DNA from: Sepiola atlantica
Lineage: Eukaryota; Mollusca; Cephalopoda; Sepiida; Sepiolidae
Direction: 5' to 3'
Assembly (NCBI GenBank): GCA_963556195.1
Contig: OY744519.1
Location: 29,832,397-29,896,396 of the forward strand
Length of the DNA: 64,000 nt
Under the pieces are notes generated by a model. It saw only the letters and a list, made by a program, of their open reading frames with translations, was not told where the DNA came from and made no database searches. Position 1 is the stretch's first letter. Every line of letters starts with the position of its first letter. Positions 1-10,215 of this stretch are shown in pieces. A program made the translations under genes and the position numbers.

Positions 1-50
1 CTAGCGAAAATATGCGACCGGAGGGAGCATATCTTTGCTAGTACGAAAAA
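1..50. repeat. End of a dispersed repeat shared with 51366-51415
   Basis: The first bases (CTAGCGAAAATATGCGACC, then a GAGGGA..CATAT block and TTGCTAGTA) match 51366-51415 with few differences. A second shared block, CGTGACCCAT, occurs near 326 and near 51567. The element is therefore dispersed and its remainder may lie left of the window. The CTAG edge would suit a Helitron-type end, but no hairpin is visible here, so the class is not assigned. Confidence 0.45.
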
Positions 51-64
51 AAAAAAGCAATTTG

Positions 65-290
65 CTTTATTTTATGGATTATTTGGATTATTCCGACTAC
101 TATTCTCATCTTGGTTGGTATATTCGCAACGTTTCAACCGATGTAACCCCTAACCATCTTCAGGTGCATCTTTTCGAACTTGGGCACATTCTAATCGAAC
201 TTGTGAATCTTTATGTCGAAATTACATACGAGGAGTTCGACCTAAACATTCCCAAGTTTGACTAGAAGGTTCCCAGAAATTTTCATGAAG
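65..290 (-). mobile_element. Penelope-like (PLE-gamma) terminal fragment
   Basis: Read on the minus strand, this matches the two inverted copies at 17030-17220 and 17320-17470. Shared parts are a CTGAAGA..GAAACGTTG core, a flanking AAGATGAGAA..AGTAGTC block and a GGATTATT-type tail. The upstream side has degenerate reiterations of TTCGA and TCCC. Assignment to Penelope-like elements is inference from the hammerhead-type core; no reverse transcriptase or GIY-YIG domain is present. Confidence 0.45.
118..172 (-). ncRNA. Decayed hammerhead-ribozyme-like motif (gamma family)
   Basis: On the minus strand CTGAAGA (157-163) is followed by a 21-nt stem II region and GAAAC (131-135). Stem II has lost strong pairing (mostly G-U wobble), so this copy is probably inactive. 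It is the least well preserved of the three gamma copies. Confidence 0.3.
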
Positions 291-359
291 ATCCAATCAG
301 TTATGCGAAGTTCCTAGGCGTAACCGTGACCCATTGAGTCAAGTCAGACTCAAAGAAAG

Positions 360-646
360 CTCTAGATCAGGGTTTCAGGGAGGGCGATTGGCACAGCAGA
401 TTAGCAGACACAAACCGGATACAGGGCCACAAAAAACACAGTGTGCATTGCCTAGCGCTACTGAAAGGTCATGTTGGATTATCTCTCCGCTAGCGTTTCT
501 ATTAAATGCTATTATGTTAGTATTAGTTATTATTGTTAGAACGAATACAAATTTTGAGTCAGACATTTTTTGAAAGCGGAATATCATTCTGATACATGAT
601 AAAATGGTTCACAGGCTAAAAAAGGTTGAGAACCACTGCTCTAGAT
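360..646. mobile_element. hAT-type MITE with 8-bp target duplication
   Basis: The identical octamer CTCTAGAT lies at 360-367 and 639-646. Between them is a 271-bp element (368-638) starting CAGGGTTTC and ending, as reverse complement, CAGTGGTTCTCAACC. The second end matches the well-known hAT terminal consensus; the first is a diverged version. An 8-bp duplication is the hAT signature. Open frames of 70-79 codons inside have no recognisable transposase domain, so this is a non-autonomous element. Confidence 0.8.
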
Positions 647-2739
647 TGATAAATAGATACACACACATCTCCATTGAAAGATAACCAAGAAAAAAGCAGG
701 CCGAAGAAGACTTGTAATGATTCAGTCAAAGGTTGGATAAACAGATGTACACAGTCAAAAATGACCTCAAGCAATAGCACATCAAAACCAATTTAAATGA
801 TAGAATTTAATGGGGAAATAACTTTGTACCGCCATAGCCAACTTGCAATCCACATCTGATGTGGAAAGGCATGCTTCTTCTTCTTTGCGTGTCTTTGAAG
901 CATGTGGTCATACGACAGTTTCCCACTTTTTTATGCATTCCTTTATGAACCCCTTAGCCGTGCAGATCGTTGTGGCAATAAAAAAAAATAGATCCAAGTT
1001 CCTCTAGGCTGGGATGGCGACGATGATGATGATGACGTCACCGATCTGGTCGTCTCATCCAGCTACAAACACACTCCCACATTGAAACTGTTTATAGCAG
1101 CGAGCGATCACTGGGCAAACAGCAACCGGTTGGCTCTGTGGGGGCGAAGGATCATTCAAAGCAGAACAAAAGGAAAAGAACAATGTTCAACAACTCGGTC
1201 TGGGTCTTTTTTGTATAGAAGAGTAATTATTAATAAAATAAAAGAATTGATTTTACATTGGTCAATGGTAGGATTAATGTCTACCGTGCTCGTAAATTTC
1301 TTTAACAAGGGTTGTTTTTTTTTTGCTAAGTTATTTCGCTAGTTCTCTATGTGTGCGAATTCTTTACACATGTGGTTGTCTAAGTCACAAACTTAACGGG
1401 CGAAGGCGGTGGCTAGAATTTCGTCTGGTCTGTTTCTTCGGCACACGCCACTTCGGCGCACGCCATGTCGGTCTCCCCCGGGCGTCAGTCCAACTTCTTT
1501 TATTGAAGCGGCACCATTTTTGTTATCTCTCTTTCTCGTGCGTCTATAGTCGTACACACTCCTCCTCCGCCATCTTATTCCTGTCTGTCCTCCTCTCTCA
1601 AGGAGGGTGGGGACGGGCGTCTCACTCCTTTTTTCTCAAAATAAATGGGATTTTCTCCTAACCCACTGTTATCGCAAAAACAAACGCGACAACCGTGGCC
1701 TTCTCATTCTGTCACACAGCTGGAGGTGCTCTGTTCCCGGCTTGTAATTAACGATGACAGGCTCAAATAAATCTCCGTCAAGTGGATTCGTTTTTCCCAG
1801 GTTGTGACGTCTTCAAAACAACCGTCACAATATCGTGGTTCTAAAAAGTGCCATTCACCCAAACAATAATATCGCTTTATTGATATTTCAGAATTAAAAT
1901 TGCGATATGGAATTCTCTAATCTCCACTTTCCAGCTGGCAACTGTCTCCTTACCTCTGGTGGTAATTGATTTTGAATACCTTACACGATTCCGCGAAACT
2001 AGCTGGCGTCTCATTCTGTCATCTGAATGAGTTCATTTCTACATCAAATATATACTAGTTTTATATCTCCACTTCATCTCATCGCAGGGCCCTCAGTAGG
2101 CGTAGCATCACCACCAAGATGCATACTAGCGCGTCACCAGGGTACCCGATCCCCATGGGGCCCTGGATACTTTGTCACACCTTTGCATTATTGTTGTACT
2201 CTGCAAGATCTTTCAAGCTGCACCAGTTGGACAGTAAAGGGCAGACAAGGCAGTTTTGCATCGTATGGTCCTTCTCTCTACATTCAAAGATGGTTGGGTC
2301 ATTTTTATAGTCCCATCTACTCATAGCAACCTTTGATCACCCTATTTCCCGTTCTCAGGCAGTTGAGTGTTTTCTACTAGAGCCAAGGTGCCTCTGAACC
2401 AGGAGAGAGTGCCTCAGAAGGGGGGATCTCCATGTCAGTAGGGGGGGGCATTCTCTAGTAGTCTGGTCCACAGCTGTAGTCTGGTCTCTTCCTGAGATGT
2501 TGGGCCGTTAGTTCATGTCCATGAGGGAAATGGCGTTCATCACTGATAAAGGCATACTAAATAACTACAAAGAAGATAATTTAGTAAAGAGACTTATTAT
2601 TTTGCTATCTAATTTATATACGCGTCTACGGTGTGTACGAACAGACTATATAGATTAGATGGCAGAAAAAAGTAATTGAAAAGCACCACTGAAATACAAG
2701 AGTCATACTTTCTTTAAATGCTCACAGAGATATTACAAA
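647..2739. other. No recognisable gene; unique or old repeat DNA
   Basis: I see no domain, splice-supported exon or structural RNA here. There are short frames (up to 112 codons at 1323-1661) with pyrimidine-rich, low-information translations, a small (GAT)n near 1024, and a G-rich stretch near 2420-2450. Nothing supports expression. Confidence 0.5.
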
Positions 2740-2796
2740 GAGTCGAGAGTGGTCGAATTAAAACACAGTAAGAAAAGGTGAGAGAAATACATATTA

Positions 2797-4048
2797 GGTC
2801 GATTCATAAATAATTTCCGTTTTATGACCTTTAATTCAATTTATAATACAAACCGAATTAACAAATTTTAATCAATTGCATATTCGCCATTCTTTTCAAT
2901 GAGTTTTTCCCATTTACCAATTGACTTTTTAATGTCATCCGAATAAAATGAAGACAGTTTTGATTCAAAAAAGTTTTGGATGTACACTTTCACCTGCTTG
3001 TCTTTGGTGAATTTTCTGCATTGAAATGCATTCTGTAAAAACCTAGAGAGGTGAAAATCTGTCGGGCAAAGTCAGGTGAATATGGTAGATGAGGTAAAGC
3101 AGATCAGCCAATTTGCAAAAATTTTTCATGCGTCACTTTTGTGGTGTGTTGTCTTGCGTTGTCATGGAGGAGGGCAACCTTTTTCCTATTGACAAATGAC
3201 GGATGTTTTTTTTCTCAGATTTTCATCCACACAAGTTTGCATTTAGTGTTTGGTTGCAGTCTAAAAACTCTTGATGGATAATGCCACAAGTATTCCATCA
3301 AACACATAGTAAAATCTTTCTTCCGTGGATCTCAGGTTTTTGAAGTTGGTTGTGGAGATTTACCTTTATCAACCCACTGCCTTTTGTGTTGAATATTGTC
3401 ATAGGAAATCCATTTTTCATCACCTGTTATGACATGATCAAGAAAGGGCTCATTTCGCTACCTGGAAAAATGACTTCTTGCAATGGAAAAACGATCTGCT
3501 TTATTTTTATCACTTAAGGAATAAGAAACCCAGACACCTAGTCTGCTAACCTTACCCATCTTTTCTAAGAGGTTGCATATGGTGGGCTGTGAAGTATTGA
3601 GTTCTTCTGCAAATTCACAAGTGCTTAAAGGAGGATAATTCTCTACTAACGTATTTAAAACATCTTTATCGATGTCCGATAGACGCCCAGGCCTAGATTA
3701 ATCTTCCAAGCTCAAATCTCCGGAACAAAACTTTGTAAACCAATTTTTTACTTGTCGATCTGTTATGACATCTTGACCATATATGCTGCATATTTTCCTC
3801 GCTGTCTCTGTGGCACTATTTTCTTGTCTAAACTCTAACAACATCACATGTCGAATAAGCGGCTTCAGTTCTTCCATATTAAGTGTTATGAATTTATAAT
3901 TTTACTGCAATGCAAGCGATAAACCAGTTCTGAAGAATAGAAAGAAACCTTTTATTAACATTTAGACCAAAATTTGAGGTGTGTTAAAATGACCACAAAA
4001 CGCTTCTAAATTGTATCAACAAAATTAGAAATTATTTATGAATCGACC
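2797..4048 (-). mobile_element. Full-length defective mariner transposon
   Basis: The element is 1252 bp and flanked by TA on both sides (2795-2796 and 4049-4050). Its terminal inverted repeats agree over 21 bases, starting GGTCGATTCATAAATAATTT at the left and the same in reverse complement at the right. This is the normal size for a mariner (about 1.25-1.3 kb). The single transposase gene runs right to left and is broken (next entry). A host empty site is preserved at about 4690. It could still be mobilised in trans if a related active transposase existed. Confidence 0.9.
2870..3877 (-). pseudogene. Mariner transposase, multiple stops and a frameshift
   Basis: Mariner transposases bind the terminal repeats and move the element by cut-and-paste using three aspartates. 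Starting at the ATG at 3877, the N-terminus (MEELKPLIRHVMLLEF..) is the mariner helix-turn-helix region. It is followed by a QVKNWFTKF segment, a second helix-turn-helix ending in NLLEKMG, then TGDEKWISYDN (first catalytic D), VALLHDNARQHT (second D) and PYSPDFA. Five in-frame stops interrupt it, in the linker, before the DDE domain and around the second D. A frameshift after PYSPDFA puts the third catalytic position into another frame. Termination lies near 2870-2880. The family is clear; the protein is certainly not functional. Confidence 0.88.
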
Positions 4049-4359
4049 TAATAGATAGCTAAGTGATGGATGGGTTACCTGTTCAGTTAATTACAACTTA
4101 CGTCGAATTAGAAGAATTAAAATGTAATTTTTTTTTTTTTCAAACATAACTAAAGGATATTTTAGCCTGTATTTTGTATCATTAAAGTATATAGAAAAAG
4201 GCCTTTAGGAAATAAACGTTGATTCACTCAGATTTTGTATAATAACTAGAGCAAAATGTGACCCGTTGCTTGAGTTCATTTGTTTAAATCAAGAAAAGTG
4301 AGTTTGTAAAGCAAGTTAAATTTTTTTTAAATAAAAAGACAAAATCCAAAATCAACCTC

Positions 4360-4460
4360 TCCCTGGTCTCTCTCTCCACCTCTCTCCCCCTATCTCTCCC
4401 TTTCTCCTCCCCCCTCTCTCTCTCTCTTCCTTTCTCTCTCTTTCTCTCTTTCTCTATTTT
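4360..4460. repeat. CT-rich low-complexity tract
   Basis: Imperfect (CTCTCC)n/(CT)n pyrimidine tract. A (GA)n tract lies at 4581-4604 in the same duplication. Confidence 0.9.
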
Positions 4461-4974
4461 CCTTTCCAGATACAGATTAAATAGTGTTACTGCTTGTGGT
4501 GATATTCTCTTTTGTTTATAATGGACTGCAATCTTTTTATTCTTTCCTTTCTATCTTACCTCTGATTTTTAATAAACAGAGAGAGAGAGAGAGATAGAGA
4601 GAGAGGAACGTAAGCGAGAGTGATAGACGATTTATAAAATAGTATGGGGAGGCTCGAATAACATACAGTGAGAGAGGGTGAAAGCGAAAAATAGATAGTA
4701 AAAGATGGATCACTTGATGAGTTAATTGCTAATTACGGCTCATTAGAACAATTAAAATGGAATTTTTTTCAAACATAACTCAATCCCAAAACTAAGTAAT
4801 ATTTTAGTATGTATTTTATGTGATTATAAAATATATAGGAAAAAACAGCTTTTGGGAAATAAACGTTGCTTAACTCATCTTTAGTATAATAGATAATTAT
4901 ATTATTAAAATGCTATGTGTAAAAGCTCTCAGAAAATAAAGGAATTGATTATAAAATGTAATACTTGTCCGTAT

Positions 4975-5180
4975 TTACTTGCCTCCCCACGAGGGCAAAG
5001 TTAGACACAGGGTCGGTTTTTAATGCGGGGGGGAAAATTCAGCTCCCCAACTATGGGCACTCTGGATCGCGACAAAAATAATAATTGCCTCAGTTAAGAA
5101 GGATTTCTCCTTCAGTGATCTTGGACAGACAAGATGAAGTGCAGCATCAGAACAGATACTACATTTTGCTCCGAGCCAAA
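4975..5180 (-). mobile_element. U2-headed SINE, minus orientation
   Basis: Read on the minus strand it begins with GGAGCAAAATGTAGTATCTG, which resembles U2 snRNA nucleotides around the branch-site-recognition block (GTGTAGTATCTGTTC in U2). It continues through a body with CTCCTTCTTAAC and CCAGAGTGCCC, and ends in a tail containing TGTGTCTAACTTTGCCCTCG and GGCAAGTAAATA. The same order is seen at 14555-14750, 30520-30745 and 60005-60205. No coding capacity. The U2 origin is inference from sequence likeness. Confidence 0.7.
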
Positions 5181-5509
5181 TGGCTTATTAATAAAATAGT
5201 TCACCTTTTTGGGGTTTATCATCAAAATAGGACGATTTTCTCTGTAATCAATAACCTAAAAATCTGAATCCAATTCTTTTTCTCGAGATTTCTTTGAATG
5301 CAAACCATTTGTTCCCCTTCGAATCCAATCAATAATAAAAATCATTGAGAAAAAAAATGGCTAATGGATTTTTTCTTCTTTCAATTTATTTCTCTTCAAA
5401 AAAAGAAAGACAAAATTTTTTTTTCAAGTTTGTGATTTTTCACATTCGATTGAACTGAAACAGAAATAAATATAACAAGATAAGAGGCGAGTGTGTAAAA
5501 AAAAAAAGG
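5181..5509. other. No gene seen
   Basis: AT-rich sequence with A and T runs. No family recognised. Confidence 0.5.
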
Positions 5510-5695
5510 GTCGGTATGGTAAATTTCCACATGAGGCTAAAAATTAGCTACAGTGGAATGTTTCCATTAGAATTCAAAGAAGACTACGTGTGTGTCTTGA
5601 CTGTAACATCATGGGCACAGAAAGCGGGGTAAGTGAATGTGGCAAATGAGTAGAGAGGATCGGTCTCGTTTATCTGAAAAATTCCAAATGGAAAG
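5510..5695 (+). repeat. Dispersed repeat F, copy 1
   Basis: Contains GGTAAATTTCCAC, a TAACATCATGGGCACAG block and TGTGGCAAATGAGTAGA. The same blocks in the same order occur on the minus strand at 56620-56830. A 25-bp segment, AGAGAGGATCGGTCTC with flanks, is repeated again at 6012-6037. Family unknown; no terminal repeats or coding capacity seen. Confidence 0.55.
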
Positions 5696-6345
5696 TTTCA
5701 AAAGTAATACGGGTATCCAAAAAATTATGCAAAAGTCGGAAGTTGATCTTTCTAATTGATTGAAAAATAGTTGTCTGGCAAATAAAAATGTTTTTTTTAT
5801 TTGTATATTTCGGTAAAAGTCAGAACTTAATTCGGTTTTCTCTGTTTGTAGTCGGAACTGCTTACGTCATGACTGCAAATCTATAGACATCTATTCCTAA
5901 ATAGCACCCAATATGGTTGTATTGCAAAAAGGATTGTGAATTTTATTGGTTTATGGGTGGCATTTTTTGGAGTAGGTGGGAGGGGTCACCTTGTATAAAA
6001 CATGGATGTGGTAGAGAGGATCGGTCTCTTTCGTCTGAACCACAAGAGAGGACAGTTGGGGTTTGAGATAGCTACTTCCTCCTACATAAGAGATAAGGGT
6101 AGGGGTTGTTTTATGTGTGTACATGAATACTCTGAAGAAAGAATAAAACCGCAAATAGAGTTTTAAAGCCCAATTGCATTTGTTGATGTTTCTTGAAGTA
6201 AAATTGTCAACCATATTCGAAGTACTACACCAAGATGTAGGGGAGGGCGCCACTCCTTTCTCAAGATTACTCCACTTACACTTGATCCTCACCTTATAAT
6301 GCTGAGTGTTTAATAAGTGGGGGCATCAAGTACCATTTTTGAATC
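5696..6345. other. No recognisable gene
   Basis: A 113-codon minus-strand frame (5951-6292) has no family resemblance and no splice or start context that I can support. Apart from the short duplicated segment at 6012-6037 I see no structure. Confidence 0.45.
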
Positions 6346-6428
6346 TTTGCTATGACTCGACCAAGGATTGAACATCGGCCTCCGGGTCCATTATTAAATA
6401 TTCTAACCGTTATACCAAAATGGACCGG
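6346..6428 (-). repeat. tRNA-like SINE fragment
   Basis: On the minus strand, GGTATAACGGTTAGAATAT resembles a Pol III box A region. GATGTTCAATCCTTGG, about 35 bases downstream, resembles box B (GGTTCRANNCC). The arms do not fold into a proper acceptor stem, so this is a tRNA-derived SINE remnant rather than a tRNA gene. Confidence 0.5.
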
Positions 6429-6589
6429 TTTAATAACGTTCGTAAAAGCTGTTATTGAGGTGAAGAAGATGAAGACAGTGACAGATAGAAGAGAAGATAG
6501 AAACCTTGACGGCCATTGAAACAGTGAATTCTGTTAATGAAGTGGACGTTAAGCAAAAGCCCAAAAAGCTCTTTTATAGACAAGGATAT

Positions 6590-7035
6590 ATATTTATTTA
6601 AGTTACCTACACCGTTGGGTGTAGGTTGGCGAAAGTTAGGACAGTGTCAGAGTGAAGAAAGAAATTAAGTAAGAAAGTTTGCGGGCTGCCGAAAGTCTAC
6701 GAGTAGTTTATCTTCAAATGAAGATAGCTGGTGCTCAAGTGTCTAGTTGACAGAGAGGCAGGAGAGATGACGTCTTTCTTCAGTGGTGCCAGGAAACTCT
6801 CTGCCTGCTGTCTAAAAATGCCAAAGGGGCTAGAAGTAGTCCTTCAACGGTCGGTTGAAATAAGTATGTCCTGGAAGCTGATTGGTTATTGTGTGACCAA
6901 ATCACCTTTCAGGGGCTGTTTTCAGCATGAAGAGGGAGATGCAAATGTTTATAACTGCCACAGATGTACCGTGGGGATCAGGAAGAGCACACCGTGGGAA
7001 TCCACTATGCTACAAAAAAAGGGGGAAGGGAAGAA
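6590..7035. repeat. Dispersed repeat D, copy 1
   Basis: Shared with 47135-47490. Both copies carry AGTTACCT-like ends, CTACACCGTTGG/CTACCGTTTGG, a GAAAGT.GGACA segment, CGAAAGTCT, GACAG..CAGGAGAGA, AGTAGTTCTTC-type and GTGTGACCA blocks in order. Identity is moderate (around 70% by eye). The 103-codon plus frame here has no recognisable product. Class unknown. Confidence 0.6.
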
Positions 7036-7062
7036 TGAGTAATTCACACATATTGATATATA

Positions 7063-7635
7063 TTGGGTTGGCCAAAAAGTTTGTTTGGTTTTGAATGTCA
7101 TCTTTCCAGCCTACTAAAGATAGTTTTATATTCCTATTCTTCAAATCCTGTATTTGATGTAGCGAGTATGTTGATGTTGATGCGTAATAAGCTCCCGAGC
7201 AGAGGGGTTCTTGTATTTTTGCTTGTATTTCAGGCCTTGAAATAAAAGATCAAGAAGAGCACTACCGACATCTGATGTTTTTTTTACTACAGAAAAGGAA
7301 AAAAAGCAACAGAAACCTGCATAAAGATGTGCCATGTGTATGGGGAGAATGCTGTTACAGAACGGGTGCACCAGAAATGGTTTGTTCGATTACAAAAAGG
7401 AAGTTTTTCAGTGAGAAATACTCCTCGCTCTGGCTGGCCAAAGATGATCGACAGTGACCAAGTGAAAGTCGTAGTTGAACAAGATTGCCGTTTGACAACC
7501 AGACAAATCGCAGACATTCTCAAGATTTCCAAATCGAACATGGAAAATGAATTGCATAAACTCGGTTATGCTTCTAAACTTGATGTTTGGGGTCCTCCTT
7601 CCTAAATGAACGAACAAACTTTTTGTCCAACCCAA
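7063..7635 (+). mobile_element. Internally deleted mariner (573 bp)
   Basis: Flanked by TA at 7061-7062 and 7636-7637. Terminal inverted repeats begin TTGGGTTGGCCAAAAAGTTT at the left and TTGGGTTGGACAAAAAGTTT at the right (reverse complement). It encodes only the transposase N-terminus: a first helix in one frame around 7270, then VYGENAVTERVHQKWFVRL, RSGWPKMIDSDQ and TTRQIADILKISKSN, ending KLGYASKLDVW. The whole catalytic domain is missing, because the frame runs straight into the right terminal repeat. The family differs from the mariner at 2797-4048. A truncated relative is at 58877-59340. Confidence 0.88.
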
Positions 7636-7811
7636 TATATGAGCTCTGTTGGACTTTAAGTCTTAACTATTGAGCTAAATACAAAGAGCATGAAAATATT
7701 ATTATCATGTATTTAATTAAAAATAATAAAATACATAATCATTATATGAAGTTACATATAAAAATTTTGCCTCAAATAAGGAAATGACTTCCAAAGAAAA
7801 TCATATTTAGG

Positions 7812-8260
7812 CTGGTGAATCTCTGTCCTATTTGAGGGTTCTTGATAAGGTGCAGAAACATATCTGTAATTTGATTGGTCTCGCCCTTTCTTCTTTGCAC
7901 CCTCTTTCTCACAGACGTGATGTTGCTAGTCTCAGTCTTTTCTATATATACTATTATGGCATGTTTGCTTCAACATTTTCTGATCTATTCTATGCTTCCT
8001 TTGTTCCAGCATGTTGATCTCCATCAATTCGTTGTTTTGATACCTCATTGTAATACGGTTTCCTATTCCAGTAGCTTCTTTCCAAGAACTGCAGGCTTGT
8101 GGAACTCTCTTCCTGCTGACTGTTTTCCTCCTATCTATAGCCTTGGTCTTTTCAAGACTAAGGCCAATAGACATCTCCTGTCTTTGTTATAATCATATTT
8201 CGTTCTTGTTAGCTCCTTACATCAAGTGGCTTCATGCCTTGTCTGGAGCGATTTCCATAA
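7812..8260 (+). mobile_element. LINE 3' end (C-terminal RT fragment, family C)
   Basis: Translations in shifting frames give LDKVQKHICNLIG, PLSHRRDVASLSLFY and FFPRTAGLWNSLPAD, then LGLFKTKANRHL. These are the conserved post-thumb motifs at the C-terminus of jockey/CR1-type LINE reverse transcriptases. The tail around 8220-8260 reads CTTCATGCCTTGTCTGGAGC, differing from LINE-A and LINE-B. At least two frameshifts; inactive. Confidence 0.75.
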
Positions 8261-8280
8261 AAAGTTGTTTTTTTTAAGCC

Positions 8281-8340
8281 GCGCAATGCATGGCAGCATG
8301 TAAAACGGACTCTAAACCGATGATGATGATGATGATGATG

Positions 8341-8342
<2 letters not shown>
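8281..8342 (+). mobile_element. RTE 3' tail with (GAT)n
   Basis: GCATGTAAAACGGAC, TAAACCGATGATGATG and the terminal (GAT)n match the 3' end of the better-preserved RTE copy at 41775-42244. RTE elements commonly end in short tandem repeats. This copy is truncated to its last 60 bases. Confidence 0.7.

Positions 8343-8346
<4 letters not shown>

Positions 8347-8407
<61 letters not shown>
8347..8407. repeat. (AT)n microsatellite
   Basis: About 30 dinucleotides, directly after the RTE (GAT)n tail. Confidence 0.98.
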
Positions 8408-8409
<2 letters not shown>

Positions 8410-8544
8410 TGTGTCAGGTAAACTCTGAAACTAATTAATCGATCATTAGGAATTTTGGAAGACAAAGTTTTTAAAACGTCAAACATTAAAATAGAATTGA
8501 ACTTAAGAAAAAAAAAAGAAGTTCATTGATAGATTTTTTCTTTT

Positions 8545-8625
8545 TTTTACTAATAAGTCACCACTTATCAAGGTTAAAAGCCACTCGAGGATGAAAAATA
8601 ACGAGCTAGATTCGGTCAGCTTTTA
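8545..8625 (-). mobile_element. LINE-B 3' tail fragment
   Basis: The minus strand carries CTCGAGTGGCTTTTAACC and TGATAAGTGGTGACT, the conserved terminal block of LINE-B seen at 30290-30340 and 43620-43670. Confidence 0.65.
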
Positions 8626-9335
8626 ACACGTTAGACATTGTACGTGTTAGATGTTTACAATAAAGAATGTTGATCAGTATTTGTTTTGATGACCTATAAA
8701 TTGGAAACCAAATGTCTATGGACCTATATACACATATAAAACATAATCCCAAAGTTTTACCATCAATTTCCCAAACACACTGTATACTCGATGTTAACTA
8801 TGAAGGTGACTAGTAGGAAGGAAAGTTTGGGGGTAACTTTATATTACTATAATTTCCAAGGTGGGCCAATGTTGAGTTCCTGTTCTTGGCTGTTGGTGAC
8901 AGAAGCTGGGATTTTGTTTGCTGTGTAAATTTCACAGTGTCATTTGCTGCAGTAATGGAAGTCTAGGAAAGAAAGAGAGACACAGTCGAACAAGAAAAAC
9001 CCTGTGTACTTGTATCTTCTCGGTTATAGGATTGAGCCCCAGGGGACACAGCGAATCATCTCTGGCAAAAAATTGTGTTAATCACGGAAATTTGAAATCT
9101 GTGGTATCATAATTTTATTTTCGGAACCCAATGGTATGGTGGGTCTAAAAGGTTTAGAGAGATAGGGTTGGTTAGATCCCCTGTGGAGATGGTCCAGTCA
9201 GAAACAACTCCTAGTTAGGAAAGTGGATATCCATTAGTTAAGTGAATGAAATATTCTTAATGTAAACATCGTCCTGGTATTCTTCTTTGTGAATATACAA
9301 GCACCTTGAGAATACCACTGTCGATCAGGCATGTG
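8626..9335. other. No recognisable gene
   Basis: I find no domain or repeat match. Short frames only (longest about 64 codons). Confidence 0.45.
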
Positions 9336-9339
9336 TACA

Positions 9340-9612
9340 CAGTGTGATGATGTATGGAAGTGAAACGTGGCCAGTGAGGGTTGAGGACATGCATTGCATG
9401 GATATAAATGATATGAGAATGATACGATGGATATGTAATGTGAGTCTTAAAGACAGGTTAAGTTCTGATGACCTCAGAGGAAGACTAAATCTGGACAGTA
9501 TAGGGAGATGTGTTCAGAACAGAAGACTTCGATGGTTTGGCCACTCTGAAATAATGGATCAGAGTTCTTGGGTTAGTAGATGTAGAGTAGTTAAGGTAGC
9601 ATATTCAGTTAA
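9340..9612 (+). pseudogene. RTE-type reverse transcriptase C-terminus, truncated
   Basis: The open frame from 9344 carries MYGSETWPV, DMRMIRWICNVSLKDR, LRGRLNLDSIGRC and RLRWFGH. These are the typical motifs after the RT domain in RTE-like non-LTR retrotransposons, where the C-terminus lies next to the 3' end. Copies at 10221-10830 (minus) and 41775-42244 share them. The sequence stops at GTTAACAGG and abuts a Helitron-like element, so the true 3' tail is lost. Confidence 0.75.
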
Positions 9613-9745
9613 CAGGTTTAGTATAATTATATCTTGACTTTGATCTTTGTATGGAGACATAAAAGTGGTGCAAAACTGTTCTATTTGGGGAATTAATTTT
9701 ACCCATCCCAGAATGGGTAATCTTATAGTTAGTATATAAAGAAAA
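9613..9745 (+). mobile_element. Helitron-like family H2, 3' end copy 1
   Basis: GACATAAAAGTGGTGCAAAACTG is followed by AATTAATTTT and the hairpin ACCCATcccagaATGGGT, then TTATAGTTAG. The same order occurs at 14340-14481 and, inverted, at 40985-41560. A short GC-rich hairpin close to the terminus fits a Helitron 3' end. The CTAG terminus is mutated here. Confidence 0.45.
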
Positions 9746-9848
9746 GGTTTTGTCTAATTAACAAAAAAATAAATTAGACGTTTTTTCGCTGTTATATAAA
9801 AAGAAATACAATTTAAAAATATTCTTGTCCATTCAATCTGTATGTATA

Positions 9849-10215
9849 AGTGTGAGAAACCGACGAAAATGCTATTTAAAACTTGAGTTTGACTGACCCA
9901 TGAAAATTATATTTTGAATTTGAGTGTGACTGACCAAGAAAATGATATTTTGAATTTGAGTGTGACTGACCAAGAAAATGATATTTTGAATTTGAGTGTG
10001 ACAGACCAATGAAAATGCTATTTCAAACTTGAGTGTGACAGACCAATGAAAATGATATTTTGAATTTGAGTGTGACTGACCAAGAAAATGATATTTTTAA
10101 TTTGAGTGTGACAGACCAATGAAAATGATATTTCAAACTTGAGTGTGACAGACCAAGAAAATGATATTTTTAATTTGACCATGAGAGACCGACGAAAATG
10201 ATATTCCAAACTTAA
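9849..10215. repeat. Tandem array, 36-37 bp unit, about ten copies
   Basis: The unit is close to GAGTGTGACTGACCAAGAAA followed by ATGATATTTTGAATTT. Variants alternate between ACTGACCAAG and ACAGACCAATG, and between TTTTGAATTT and TTTCAAACTT, suggesting a higher-order two-unit period. The array resumes at 10854-10935 after a retrotransposon insertion. Confidence 0.9.

Larger units (their letters stand above)
2740..4893. repeat. Direct duplication interrupted by a mariner
   Basis: The segment 2740-2796 plus 4049-4255 is repeated at about 4645-4893. Shared blocks are AATAGATAG, TTTTTTTCAAACATAACT, TATATAG.AAAAA and GGAAATAAACGTTG. In the second copy the position corresponding to the mariner TA is uninterrupted, giving an empty site 600 bp away. 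Divergence between copies is high (perhaps 20-25%), so the duplication is old and predates the insertion. Confidence 0.65.

Noticed and set aside
1323..1661. 112-codon plus frame
   Set aside because: No recognisable motif, and no supporting splice or start context.
9849..10215. Regular 36-37 bp repeats resembling a CRISPR array
   Set aside because: Units are directly adjacent with no unique spacers, and the genome is clearly eukaryotic.
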